In this document: one piece after another, positions 1-8,299 of the stretch
How the letters are laid out: each line of letters opens with the position of its first letter
Position numbering within the stretch: the stretch's first letter is position 1
Assembly: GCF_907165205.1 (NCBI RefSeq)
Contig: NC_058189.1
Location: forward strand, 40,202,270-40,266,269
Origin: Coccinella septempunctata
Taxonomy: Eukaryota > Arthropoda > Insecta > Coleoptera > Coccinellidae
Direction: 5' to 3'
DNA length: 64,000 nucleotides
Position numbers and translations under genes: made by a program
Notes under the pieces: model-generated
What the model was told of the DNA's origin: nothing
The model's database searches: none
Seen by the model: only the letters and a program-made list of their open reading frames with translations

Positions 1-246
1 TTTCAAAATAATGTTCTTTTTTAGTGCTTTGGAGTAAGGACTTTCCTTATTTCCCTCCTGCAACTCGAGCCTCTCCCTGAGATTTTTAATCTCAGCAACT
101 AAGCTAGATACGCATCTATCTAGCTCATTCACCCTCGCTTTCAAACTTGCGTTCTCCTCTCTCAAAATATCGTGTTCGGACACGACATTAGCGATTTCTG
201 GCGCGTCTTCTTCCATTACGGAATCGCAGTCCGAATGGTCAGACAT
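1..246 (-). CDS. N-terminal part of jockey-type ORF1 protein (left arm), partial
   Basis: Read on the minus strand from the ATG at 246 it encodes the same first 82 residues as the ORF at 6663: an acidic start followed by a heptad-like segment rich in Leu, Glu and Arg (about residues 28-65) that should form a coiled coil. Such N-terminal coiled coils are common in non-LTR ORF1 proteins and support multimer formation. The zinc-knuckle part lies beyond the window, so nothing can be said about whether this copy is intact. Confidence 0.75.
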   Translation of the reverse strand, partial: MSDHSDCDSVMEEDAPEIANVVSEHDILREENASLKARVNELDRCVSSLVAEIKNLRERLELQEGNKESPYSKALKKNIILK

Positions 247-695
247 TTTAAAATCTGATTAATAATTACTTTGCTAGTCAAAGAAATTGGAAATAAAATT
301 TTTCAAGACAAAAAAGAAAAATGTATCTCATGCATAAAAACAAAACGACTCATCAAAAATTCTCTACGCTATGAGAAAAATCAGAAAGAAAGATACGAAA
401 AATAAGCTCACCTGATGTTTTCTGCAGTACCAACGAGAAAAAAAAATCCTCTGGACACTTAGGATGAACACCAACTTTGAAAATTTTAAAGAACTAAAAT
501 TCCGATAGCAAATATAGAACCTACACAAACTTCACAGACGGAATCAAATATTTAGTAGCTTTGTTAGTGGGCACTTTCACCTCCGCTTTCACTTTTACGG
601 CACTGTGACACTTCGACTTTCTCGTCCGCTTTCTCTTTTATAGCACTAGGAGCACTGTAGCACGTCTTCTCCTGTCAAGCGAATGACTCGGAATG
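1..695 (-). mobile_element. 5' end of a jockey-type retrotransposon, left palindrome arm, cut by window edge
   Basis: This is the reverse complement of 6214-6908, the 5' UTR and start of ORF1 of the full-length element in the right arm. The element begins at 695, just inside the mirror copy of its target site (696-707). Because the same insertion lies in both arms, it was present before the inverted duplication. How much of the element follows to the left cannot be seen. Confidence 0.9.
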
Positions 696-707
696 ATTTA
701 CAATGGT

Positions 708-2346
708 CGTAGATCTCCTTCGAAGGTGTAAGGGGACGGGATGCGTTTTATAGCCCCTCCTCTCAAAGGCCAACCTCACCTTCTTGCGGTGCACCCTGTT
801 CTTACGCACAAGGCTCTGGCGACCGAACTTGAGCGGTATAACTCTTCTTCCCACAATTACCTAGCCTAAACATTGGCTTGAGCAGGCAATGGCTAGCTGT
901 GTTGTTTGAGTTACGTGTTAGACCTGGTCGTCCCAGGATACCTGTACCACAAGATAATATTGCCGAAACCACAACCAAACTTGCACTGACAGCGTTACCA
1001 GTGCAGCTTTAAAACACCGTCTAACGCAGCTCCTACAAAAAGATAGATCAATCGAACAGGACAAAATCTGCATCTGGAGGTAAAATACCCTCCCATTTGG
1101 GTTTCCAAGGGAAAGTGCCTGAGCGAGTGAGTTATCGTACAATCACCAATGAAAAGCACATAGCTTTTGCAGCATGGAACGTCAGAACCTTGCTAGACAA
1201 CCCCAAGGCCGACAGACCGCCGTAATCGATAAGAAACTGCAACGAACATCTATTGCAATAGTTACCTTAAGCGAGACATGCTTTTCGGACGAAGGAAGCT
1301 TGATAGAACAAGCGTATACTTTTTTCTGGAAGGATTTGCCGAAAGGCGAAATCAGACAACATGGCGACGGCTTTGCCATTAGAAACGACTTGGCCGCCTA
1401 ACTAACCGAAAATCCAGTTGGTATCTCAGATCGTATAATGACCCTACGCTTTCCTACAGCAAATGAAACGTTTGTGAACACCATTGCAGTATACGCACCC
1501 ACTATGAACTCCTCTAACAACTGAAAGGATACTTTCTACACAATACTCGTTGCTACATTAAGTAAAATCCCAAAACGGGAACGAATTATTCTCCTTGGAG
1601 ACTTCAACGCCGGAGTGGGTAGATGCCAAGACTTTGGCCAGGAATAATAGGGAAACACGGCACAGACAGCATCAATTCGAACAAAGAACGTCTGCTGGCT
1701 CTTTGTGCAGAACACAATCTGTGTATAATAAACACCTATTTCATTACGAGACCGAATTCAAGGGGGTCCAGGCGCCACTCGCGCTGAGATCACTGTTGGT
1801 CACTAAACCCAGAGCAGATCTGGAATGCTGGGCTGATCATAGGCTGGTAATTTCGAGAAAGAAGATCTCAATGCTCCCAAAATACCAACGCAAGCCAAAG
1901 TTACTGAGACAGCGCTTTCAAATCTCCAAACTACAAAACCCTTCTACAACCGAAATATTCATAGCTGCCGTCAAAGAAAGTCTAAAATCACCGGATTACA
2001 AAGACGACATTGAGAGTCATTCGCTCCACTTCAAATCATCTCTTTCAAATACAGCCAAAGAAATACTGGGCACAAAACGCTCCCGAAAACTCCCAGATTG
2101 GTTCGCCGACAATGAAACTCATATCGCACGCTTTTTGGAATTAAAACACAAATCAATGAAAACAGCAATTAACAATCTTGGCGCTGTTGCACTGTTGCAG
2201 CTCCAAACAGTCTTATGAACATAAAACGCGAGGTCCGTCAAGAAATGAGAAAAATCAAGGATAGCTGGTGGAGAGCAAAATGCAGGGAAATACAAGCTTA
2301 CGCCGATAACCATTTTTACAGGCGTTTCTTCGAAGCTATTAAAACT
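708..2346 (+). pseudogene. Decayed RTE-like retrotransposon, endonuclease and linker region (left arm)
   Basis: Fragments in several frames match an APE-type endonuclease of the family often annotated as craniofacial development protein 2-like. Seen are AWNVRTLLDNPKADRP near 1170-1215, LSETCFSDEG near 1268-1298, HGDGFAIRNDLAA to about 1398, then a stop, then ILLGDFNAGVG near 1589-1621. The reading frame at 1595-2218 carries in its second half ECWADHRLVISRKK and the linker before the RT, and 2215-2340 carries REVRQEMRKIKDSWWRAKC. At least four frame changes and several stops are present, so it is dead. It ends abruptly at 2346, where the hairpin repeat begins. The first 450 bases look like its 5' untranslated part. 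The reverse transcriptase itself is absent. Confidence 0.8.
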
Positions 2347-2347
2347 G

Positions 2348-2679
2348 TTTTTCTACAAGCGTGCGCGTTCAACCTTTTTCCCGCACGCATTCCAAGTTGC
2401 AAAGAGTCACTTTCCCAAGGAGTGCGGGAAAAACGCCTGCTATTTCTTTCCCGCACGCATTTGCGTGCGGGAATGGATTAGCAGGGGTTTTTCCCGCACG
2501 CAAATATTATAGAGTAAATTAAATTCTATCATGTTTCTATGCACAGAACGTCAACGATGAAAAACCCATAGTAACGACATGCAGAATTACGTCTGTCATT
2601 ATATATGAATTAATCAAATGAGATATGATCTGTTTCGTAAAATGAATACATTTATATATTTCAAGCGCTTGTAGAAAAA
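2348..2679. repeat. Hairpin-rich repeat unit with ACAAGCG termini (left arm)
   Basis: The unit is bounded by TTTTTCTACAAGCG at 2348-2361 and its inverse at 2666-2679. Inside are strong hairpins made of CCCGCACGCA blocks, including TTTCCCGCACGCATTTGCG at about 2449. It is inserted directly after the RTE-like fragment. Related copies occur at the palindrome centre, at 55190-55455 and as the outer shell of 59515-63217. Short inverted termini suggest a non-autonomous DNA element, but I cannot assign a superfamily. Confidence 0.7.
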
Positions 2680-2697
2680 ATATTGTTCCTAACTCTT

Positions 2698-2796
2698 GCG
2701 GAAAGTGTCTTGCCCGCACTCAACTGCTCACCCGAACTCTGCTTCGCATCGTTCGGGCAACGGCAGTTTCGTGCGGGCAAGTATCACTTTCCGCAC
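2698..2796. repeat. Imperfect hairpin module beside the palindrome centre
   Basis: The segment starts GCGGAAAGTGTCTTGCCCGC and ends with its near inverse (GCGGGCAAGTATCACTTTCC then GC), enclosing a second small inverted pair around CCGAAC and GTTCGG. The mirror copy lies in the right arm at about 3032-3130. The same module recurs at about 55360-55440. Confidence 0.75.
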
Positions 2797-2814
2797 TTGA
2801 TAGGAAAATAACTA

Positions 2815-3013
2815 TTTTCTACAAGCGTGCGCGTTCAATCTTTTTCCCGCACGCATTTCAAGTTGCAGAGTCACTTTTCCAAAAGGTGCGGGAAAAACCC
2901 CTGCTAATCGCGGGAAAGAAATAGCAGGCGTTTTTTCCGCACCTTTTGGAAAAGTGACTCTGCAACTTGAAATGTGTGCGGGAAAAAGATTGAACGCGCA
3001 CGCTTGTAGAAAA
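2815..3013. repeat. Palindrome centre with an unpaired spacer of about 15 bases
   Basis: Two copies of the ACAAGCG-ended repeat meet head to head. The pairing stops at about 2906 and resumes at about 2922; the spacer reads ATCGCGGGAAAGAAA. The blocks beside the spacer are a CTGCTA/TAGCAG pair and long GGTGCGGGAAAA/TTTTCCGCACC pairs. A single strand of this region can fold into a stem of several kilobases with a tiny loop. Confidence 0.85.
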
Positions 3014-3148
3014 TAGTTATTTTCCTATCAAGTGCGGAAAGTGATACTTGCCCGCACGAAACTGCCGTTGCCCGAACGATGCGAAGCAGAGTTCGGGTGA
3101 GCAGTTGAGTGCGGGCAAGACACTTTCCGCAAGAGTTAGGAACAATAT

Positions 3149-3480
3149 TTTTTCTACAAGCGTTTGAAATATATAAATGTATTCATTTTACGAAACAGAT
3201 CATATCTCATTTGATTAATTCATATATAATGACAGACGTAATTCTGCATGTCGTTACTATGGGTTTTTCATCGTTGACGTTCTGTGCATAGAAACATGAT
3301 AGAATTTAATTTACTCTATAATATTTGCGTGCGGGAAAAACCCCTGCTAATCCATTCCCGCACGCAAATGCGTGCGGGAAAGAAATAGCAGGCGTTTTTC
3401 CCGCACTCCTTGGGAAAGTGACTCTTTGCAACTTGGAATGCGTGCGGGAAAAAGGTTGAACGCGCACGCTTGTAGAAAAA
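3149..3480. repeat. Hairpin-rich repeat unit with ACAAGCG termini (right arm)
   Basis: Mirror image of 2348-2679, differing by at most a base or two (for example CGTTTG here against the complement of CAAGCG there). Confidence 0.7.
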
Positions 3481-4336
3481 CAGTTTTAATAGCTTCGAAA
3501 AAACGCCTGTAAAAATGGTTATCGGCGTAAGCTTGTATTTCCCTGCATTTTGCTCTCCACCAGCTATCCTTGATTTTTCTCATTTCTTGACGGACCTCGC
3601 GTTTTATGTTCATAAGACTGTTTGGAGCTGCAACAGTGCAACAGCGCCAAGATTGTTAATTGCTGTTTTCATTGATTTGTGTTTTAATTCCAAAAAGCGT
3701 GCGATATGAGTTTCATTGTCGGCGAACCAATCTGGGAGTTTTCGGGAGCGTTTTGTGCCCAGTATTTCTTTGGCTGTATTTGAAAGAGATGATTTGAAGT
3801 GGAGCGAATGACTCTCAATGTCGTCTTTGTAATCCGGTGATTTTAGACTTTCTTTGACGGCAGCTATGAATATTTCGGTTGTAGAAGGGTTTTGTAGTTT
3901 GGAGATTTGAAAGCGCTGTCTCAGTAACTTTGGCTTGCGTTGGTATTTTGGGAGCATTGAGATCTTCTTTCTCGAAATTACCAGCCTATGATCAGCCCAG
4001 CATTCCAGATCTGCTCTGGGTTTAGTGACCAACAGTGATCTCAGCGCGAGTGGCGCCTGGACCCCCTTGAATTCGGTCTCGTAATGAAATAGGTGTTTAT
4101 TATACACAGATTGTGTTCTGCACAAAGAGCCAGCAGACGTTCTTTGTTCGAATTGATGCTGTCTGTGCCGTGTTTCCCTATTATTCCTGGCCAAAGTCTT
4201 GGCATCTACCCACTCCGGCGTTGAAGTCTCCAAGGAGAATAATTCGTTCCCGTTTTGGGATTTTACTTAATGTAGCAACGAGTATTGTGTAGAAAGTATC
4301 CTTTCAGTTGTTAGAGGAGTTCATAGTGGGTGCGTA

Positions 4337-5409
4337 CATAGATCAAATTAAAATATAGATGGATCACTCTGACAAGTGGCGCCACCTAATGTTATGGTAC
4401 ACTAATCACAAAAATTATTCTAAATTTGATCGTTAGGTGTCACTGCATTTTGAGCTTTCGATCGTTATCAGTCGTGAATGACCGTGATCTCCGCCGAATA
4501 TTCAAACGACTAATCAAGACATCTATAGACCGACAGATGTATTTTTGATTATGTATCAATTTACGAATTGACATAATTTTCTAATAAATTATTCAATAGA
4601 CGAAGCGAAATGTCTGCAAGAGTGAAGTCGTGCTGTGTTTATGGGTGCAAAAATCGTGATGCAAGAAGGTAATTATGCGACATTACATTGAATTCAAAAG
4701 ACCTTAAAACCTTTATTGGAGAAGAACATAGGATGTTCGCTACTTCCCCAAAGTACAATTAATCATCGCCCTACAATACTCTGGAGGAGGCAGGGTTTTC
4801 TCACTGAGGTTTCTTCTCTGAGCTCTTGTATCATACGCCGAATTGTGAAGTACCTCATTACATCAACCTCTACTGAAACTTTTTCATGTCATACATATGC
4901 TTTATTGTTTGATATTCAAAAATGTATTACATATTCAATAGAATATGTGTATATTATGTATAAATATTGAATTGTTTTTGTGATTAGGAATTATGTATAA
5001 TGGTTTTTGTATAATGAATAAGTTTTGTAATTAGAAAAAATGAATTTAAAAGCTAATTTCGATTATAAAAGGAATCCGCGTTTGAAAAACAATGCAATAA
5101 ATTCTTCAATTATGAACTGATTTTTTTTTCGATTCTTCGAATCAGAGAAAAATCCAGATAAAGATTGGTAATATTCGTTATCCCACTGCAATTTCTTAAT
5201 GAGCAATTTATTTCGAATGTTTCTCTGAGTTTCACTCAGAAATTTTCAAATATATTCTGCCTTGATCATTATAAGAAAATTAAAAATGAGCGTTACAGAA
5301 ACCCTTTTTATTTGGTTTCGTCGAAAATTAGTACATGTACCGTAAAAACAGATGACGCTGAAGTTTGTTTTTCGTGTGGTTCATCTATTCTCTGTTCATT
5401 TAATCTATG
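4337..5409 (+). mobile_element. P-like DNA transposon, non-autonomous, 1073 bp
   Basis: The ends are CATAGATCAAATT at 4337 and, inverted, CATAGATTAAATG from 5409, with a second shared block ATAGATG about 20 bases in. This gives an imperfect terminal inverted repeat of roughly 30 bp. It is flanked by perfect 8-bp duplications GGTGCGTA (4329-4336 and 5410-5417), and the empty site is present in the left arm near 1491. An 8-bp duplication plus a THAP zinc-finger start inside is what P elements have. The interior is too short for a full transposase, so it is a deletion derivative. It landed after the palindrome formed or on one haplotype only. Confidence 0.85.
4610..4668 (+). pseudogene. First-exon remnant of a P-element-type transposase (THAP domain start)
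   Basis: The ATG at 4610 begins MSARVKSCCVYGCKNRDAR, which has the opening of a C2CH THAP DNA-binding domain: a Cys pair spaced as in known THAP proteins and the following KNR. The frame then reaches AGGTAA at about 4667-4672, which looks like a splice donor (AG|GTAATT), so the rest of the THAP domain would be on the next exon. I did not find the remaining Cys and His ligands or the catalytic domain downstream, so most of the transposase is deleted. Family assignment rests on these residues and on the 8-bp target duplication. Confidence 0.65.
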
Positions 5410-6212
5410 GGTGCGTATACTGCAATGGTGTTCACAAACGTTTTATTTGCTGTAGGAAAGCGTAGGGTCATTATACGATCTGAGATACCAACTGGATTTT
5501 CGGTTAGTTAGGCGGCCAAGTCGTTTCTAATGGCAAAGCCGTCGCCATGTTGTCTGATTTCGCCTTTCGGCAAATCCTTCCAGAAAAAAGTATACGCTTG
5601 TTCTATCAAGCTTCCTTCGTCCGAAAAGCATGTCTCGCTTAAGGTAACTATTGCAATAGATGTTCGTTGCAGTTTCTTATCGATTACGGCGGTCTGTCGG
5701 CCTTGGGGTTGTCTAGCAAGGTTCTGACGTTCCATGCTGCAAAAGCTATGTGCTTTTCATTGGTGATTGTACGATAACTCACTCGCTCAGGCACTTTCCC
5801 TTGGAAACCCAAATGGGAGGGTATTTTACCTCCAGATGCAGATTTTGTCCTGTTCGATTGATCTATCTTTTTGTAGGAGCTGCGTTAGACGGTGTTTTAA
5901 AGCTGCACTGGTAACGCTGTCAGTGCAAGTTTGGTTGTGGTTTCGGCAATATTATCTTGTGGTACAGGTATCCTGGGACGACCAGGTCTAACACGTAACT
6001 CAAACAACACAGCTAGCCATTGCCTGCTCAAGCCAATGTTTAGGCTAGGTAATTGTGGGAAGAAGAGTTATACCGCTCAAGTTCGGTCGCCAGAGCCTTG
6101 TGCGTAAGAACAGGGTGCACCGCAAGAAGGTGAGGTTGGCCTTTGAGAGGAGGGGCTATAAAACGCATCCCGTCCCCTTACACCTTCGAAGGAGATCTAC
6201 GACCATTGTAAA

Positions 6213-6248
6213 TCATTCCGAGTCATTCGCTTGACAGGAGAAGACGTG
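6213..6248 (+). promoter_or_regulatory. Internal RNA polymerase II promoter: initiator plus downstream promoter element
   Basis: TCATTC at 6213-6218 fits the insect initiator TCAKTY with the A at 6215 as +1. AGACGTG lies at 6242-6248, which is +28 to +34, exactly where the downstream promoter element is required. There is no TATA box. Jockey, Doc and I elements of flies use this arrangement so that each new copy carries its own promoter. The T of the initiator comes from the target site. Confidence 0.8.
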
Positions 6249-6662
6249 CTACAGTGCTCCTAGTGCTATAAAAGAGAAAGCGGACGAGAAAGTCGAAGTG
6301 TCACAGTGCCGTAAAAGTGAAAGCGGAGGTGAAAGTGCCCACTAACAAAGCTACTAAATATTTGATTCCGTCTGTGAAGTTTGTGTAGGTTCTATATTTG
6401 CTATCGGAATTTTAGTTCTTTAAAATTTTCAAAGTTGGTGTTCATCCTAAGTGTCCAGAGGATTTTTTTTTCTCGTTGGTACTGCAGAAAACATCAGGTG
6501 AGCTTATTTTTCGTATCTTTCTTTCTGATTTTTCTCATAGCGTAGAGAATTTTTGATGAGTCGTTTTGTTTTTATGCATGAGATACATTTTTCTTTTTTG
6601 TCTTGAAAAATTTTATTTCCAATTTCTTTGACTAGCAAAGTAATTATTAATCAGATTTTAAA

Positions 6663-7358
6663 ATGTCTGACCATTCGGACTGCGATTCCGTAATGGAAGA
6701 AGACGCGCCAGAAATCGCTAATGTCGTGTCCGAACACGATATTTTGAGAGAGGAGAACGCAAGTTTGAAAGCGAGGGTGAATGAGCTAGATAGATGCGTA
6801 TCTAGCTTAGTTGCTGAGATTAAAAATCTCAGGGAGAGGCTCGAGTTGCAGGAGGGAAATAAGGAAAGTCCTTACTCCAAAGCACTAAAAAAGAACATTA
6901 TTTTGAAAAATGTCCAAGAAGTGAACTTACCGGTTCAAAAACAGAAGATGGAGGTGGTCAAAACCCCTCAAAACAAAATTTCCCCACCCGCCAAAAGAGT
7001 GAGAAAGGATAGCTCCTCGTCCAATGAAGACTCAAACAAAAAAAGAGTCTTGGAAACCCCAGCCCAAGAGAAAACCACTCCGGTAGCAGTCCCCAAAAAT
7101 TCCTCCAAACAGGAAGTAGCTCCAGAACCGGAAAAGAAGAAAAATTTTGCAACTCAAGTTGCAAAAACCCAGAACGCGCCACCCACAAAACGCGCGCGTA
7201 AAGAAAGTGCATCTTCAGACGAAGAGACCGCAAAAAAGCAACGGAGATACCTAAAAAAGGTAAAATTCCACCCATCACGACGATGGGTACAGCCTCAGCT
7301 CAACAGAAAAACACTCCAGTGGAGGAGAGAAAAGAAAAAATACCCCCAGTTACCCTGA
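6663..7358 (+). CDS. Jockey-type ORF1 protein, N-terminal part (frame 1 of 2)
   Basis: Encodes 231 residues from the first ATG after the 5' UTR. Residues about 28-65 form a coiled coil. Residues 80-190 are low complexity, rich in Lys, Pro and Ser with basic clusters such as PPAKRVRKDSSSSNEDSNKK and PTKRARKESASSDEE, which look like nuclear localisation signals next to acidic Ser patches. The last 35 residues are out of frame with the rest of ORF1: the true continuation, KIPPITTMGTASAQ, is in the -1 frame and joins the zinc-knuckle half. Two A AAA AAG heptamers lie in the zero frame at 7232-7238 and 7253-7259, right where the frame must change. Either one A has been lost from a run or the ribosome shifts there. 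Confidence 0.8.
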   Translation: MSDHSDCDSVMEEDAPEIANVVSEHDILREENASLKARVNELDRCVSSLVAEIKNLRERLELQEGNKESPYSKALKKNIILKNVQEVNLPVQKQKMEVVKTPQNKISPPAKRVRKDSSSSNEDSNKKRVLETPAQEKTTPVAVPKNSSKQEVAPEPEKKKNFATQVAKTQNAPPTKRARKESASSDEETAKKQRRYLKKVKFHPSRRWVQPQLNRKTLQWRREKKKYPQLP

Positions 7359-8299
7359 GAGGTACGTCCGAATGGACGTCAATTTCAAACGCCTTGATGC
7401 GGAACGGTATTAAATACCAAAGAGCGACGACAGTAAAGGACGGTATAAGAATCGTCCCACAAACCGCCGATGATCATCGAAGAATGACTGAATTCCTCCA
7501 CAAAATCAACAGAAAGTTTTACACTCTCCAACGAGAGGAGGAAAAGAAAATTTACGCGGTAGTGAGATACCTACCGCTGGATGCAGATATCCCGACGATC
7601 CTTGACGACCTCAAGGATCAAGGGATCGTCGATGCTGAGGTCATAAGGATGACCTCAAATATAACAAAAAAGCCGATGCCCTTATTGCTGGTTAAAACCC
7701 AGAATAAGGGTATCTTCGAGGTGAGAAGGCTCTACAACATGAACTGTGTTGTTGAAGCTAAGAGAAGGACGACCGGGCCTGGACAATGTTATCGCTGTCA
7801 GCGATATGGACATGCCCAAAGTAAGTGCACTTTTCCATGGAGGTGCGTGAAATGCTCCGGTAATCACGGCTCCAAGGAGTGTACGCTTACCAGGGAGAAC
7901 GAGGAGCGAAATGCTTCTTGTGTTCTCTGTGGAGAGCAAGGACATCCAGCCAGCTACAAGGGATGTAGCGAATGGAAATTGGTCACTAAAAAGGCCAAGA
8001 GATCGCCAAGATCAAACCAAACCAGCTCGAGGCAAACACAAAATACTCCGAAGCCAGCCCAAAACTCTTCGGAAGTGAAGAAACCCCAGGAAACTGCAAC
8101 CAAAGCAGTCAAAGAGACGAAGAAACCAGAGAAAAAGACGGAAAAGGCAAAAACCGTCAAAAAAGCCGAAACCAGAAAAGGAATTTCTGGAATCACTGAG
8201 GAACTGGATAAGTTCACGAAAAACCTCCTCAGCACGATGATGCAAAATCTGGAGAAAGAGATTGAGAAGAAGATGCAGCAAATTATTAAGAATATTTAA
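7283..8299 (+). CDS. Jockey-type ORF1 protein, zinc-knuckle (gag-like) part (frame 2 of 2)
   Basis: The 338-residue frame starts with ATG at 7283 but its homologous reading runs upstream to at least 7238. Residues about 20-160 fit the RNA-binding fold that precedes the knuckles in jockey gag proteins. Three knuckles follow from residue 169 to about 228: CYRCQRYGHAQSKC, CVKCSGNHGSKEC and CVLCGEQGHPASYKGC. The tail is Lys-rich with an amphipathic last segment. The protein should bind the element's RNA and form the ribonucleoprotein. Its stop TAA (8297-8299) overlaps the ORF2 ATG by one base. Confidence 0.88.
   Translation: MGTASAQQKNTPVEERKEKIPPVTLRGTSEWTSISNALMRNGIKYQRATTVKDGIRIVPQTADDHRRMTEFLHKINRKFYTLQREEEKKIYAVVRYLPLDADIPTILDDLKDQGIVDAEVIRMTSNITKKPMPLLLVKTQNKGIFEVRRLYNMNCVVEAKRRTTGPGQCYRCQRYGHAQSKCTFPWRCVKCSGNHGSKECTLTRENEERNASCVLCGEQGHPASYKGCSEWKLVTKKAKRSPRSNQTSSRQTQNTPKPAQNSSEVKKPQETATKAVKETKKPEKKTEKAKTVKKAETRKGISGITEELDKFTKNLLSTMMQNLEKEIEKKMQQIIKNI

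Larger units (their letters stand above)
3482..6201 (-). pseudogene. Decayed RTE-like endonuclease fragment (right arm), split by a P-like element
   Basis: This is the reverse complement of 708-2346 with the same stops and frameshifts, so the decay predates the inverted duplication. It is interrupted at 4337-5409 by the P-like element, with the 8-bp target GGTGCGTA repeated on both sides; removing the insertion and one target copy restores exact alignment to the left arm. Jockey insertion at 6214 truncates its outer end in the same place as in the left arm. Confidence 0.8.
1..6908. repeat. Giant near-perfect inverted repeat (palindrome), left edge outside the window
   Basis: Bases in the left arm pair with the reverse complement of the right arm along the whole stretch. 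For left positions from about 1492 to 2906 the partner is 5828 minus the position; for positions 1 to about 1491 it is 6909 minus the position. The offset change of 1081 is exactly a 1073-bp insertion plus an 8-bp duplication in the right arm. Arms are almost identical: I noticed only single-base differences, for example near 2665/3163 and 2853/2975. The unpaired centre is about 15 bases. Both arms include the 5' end of a jockey-type element, so the repeat may continue left of base 1. Arms this similar mean a recent inverted duplication, or an assembly join of two haplotypes. Confidence 0.95.

Noticed and set aside
6497..6540. Intron in the jockey 5' UTR (CAGGTGAGC ... TTCTCATAG)
   Set aside because: The signals look good but the interval is only about 43 bases, too short for a typical insect intron, and a retrotransposon RNA should not need it.
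1..6908. Palindrome as a simple missed-adapter sequencing artefact
   Set aside because: The arms differ by a complete transposon with target duplication and by a few bases, so one folded read cannot explain it. A chimeric assembly of two haplotypes remains possible.
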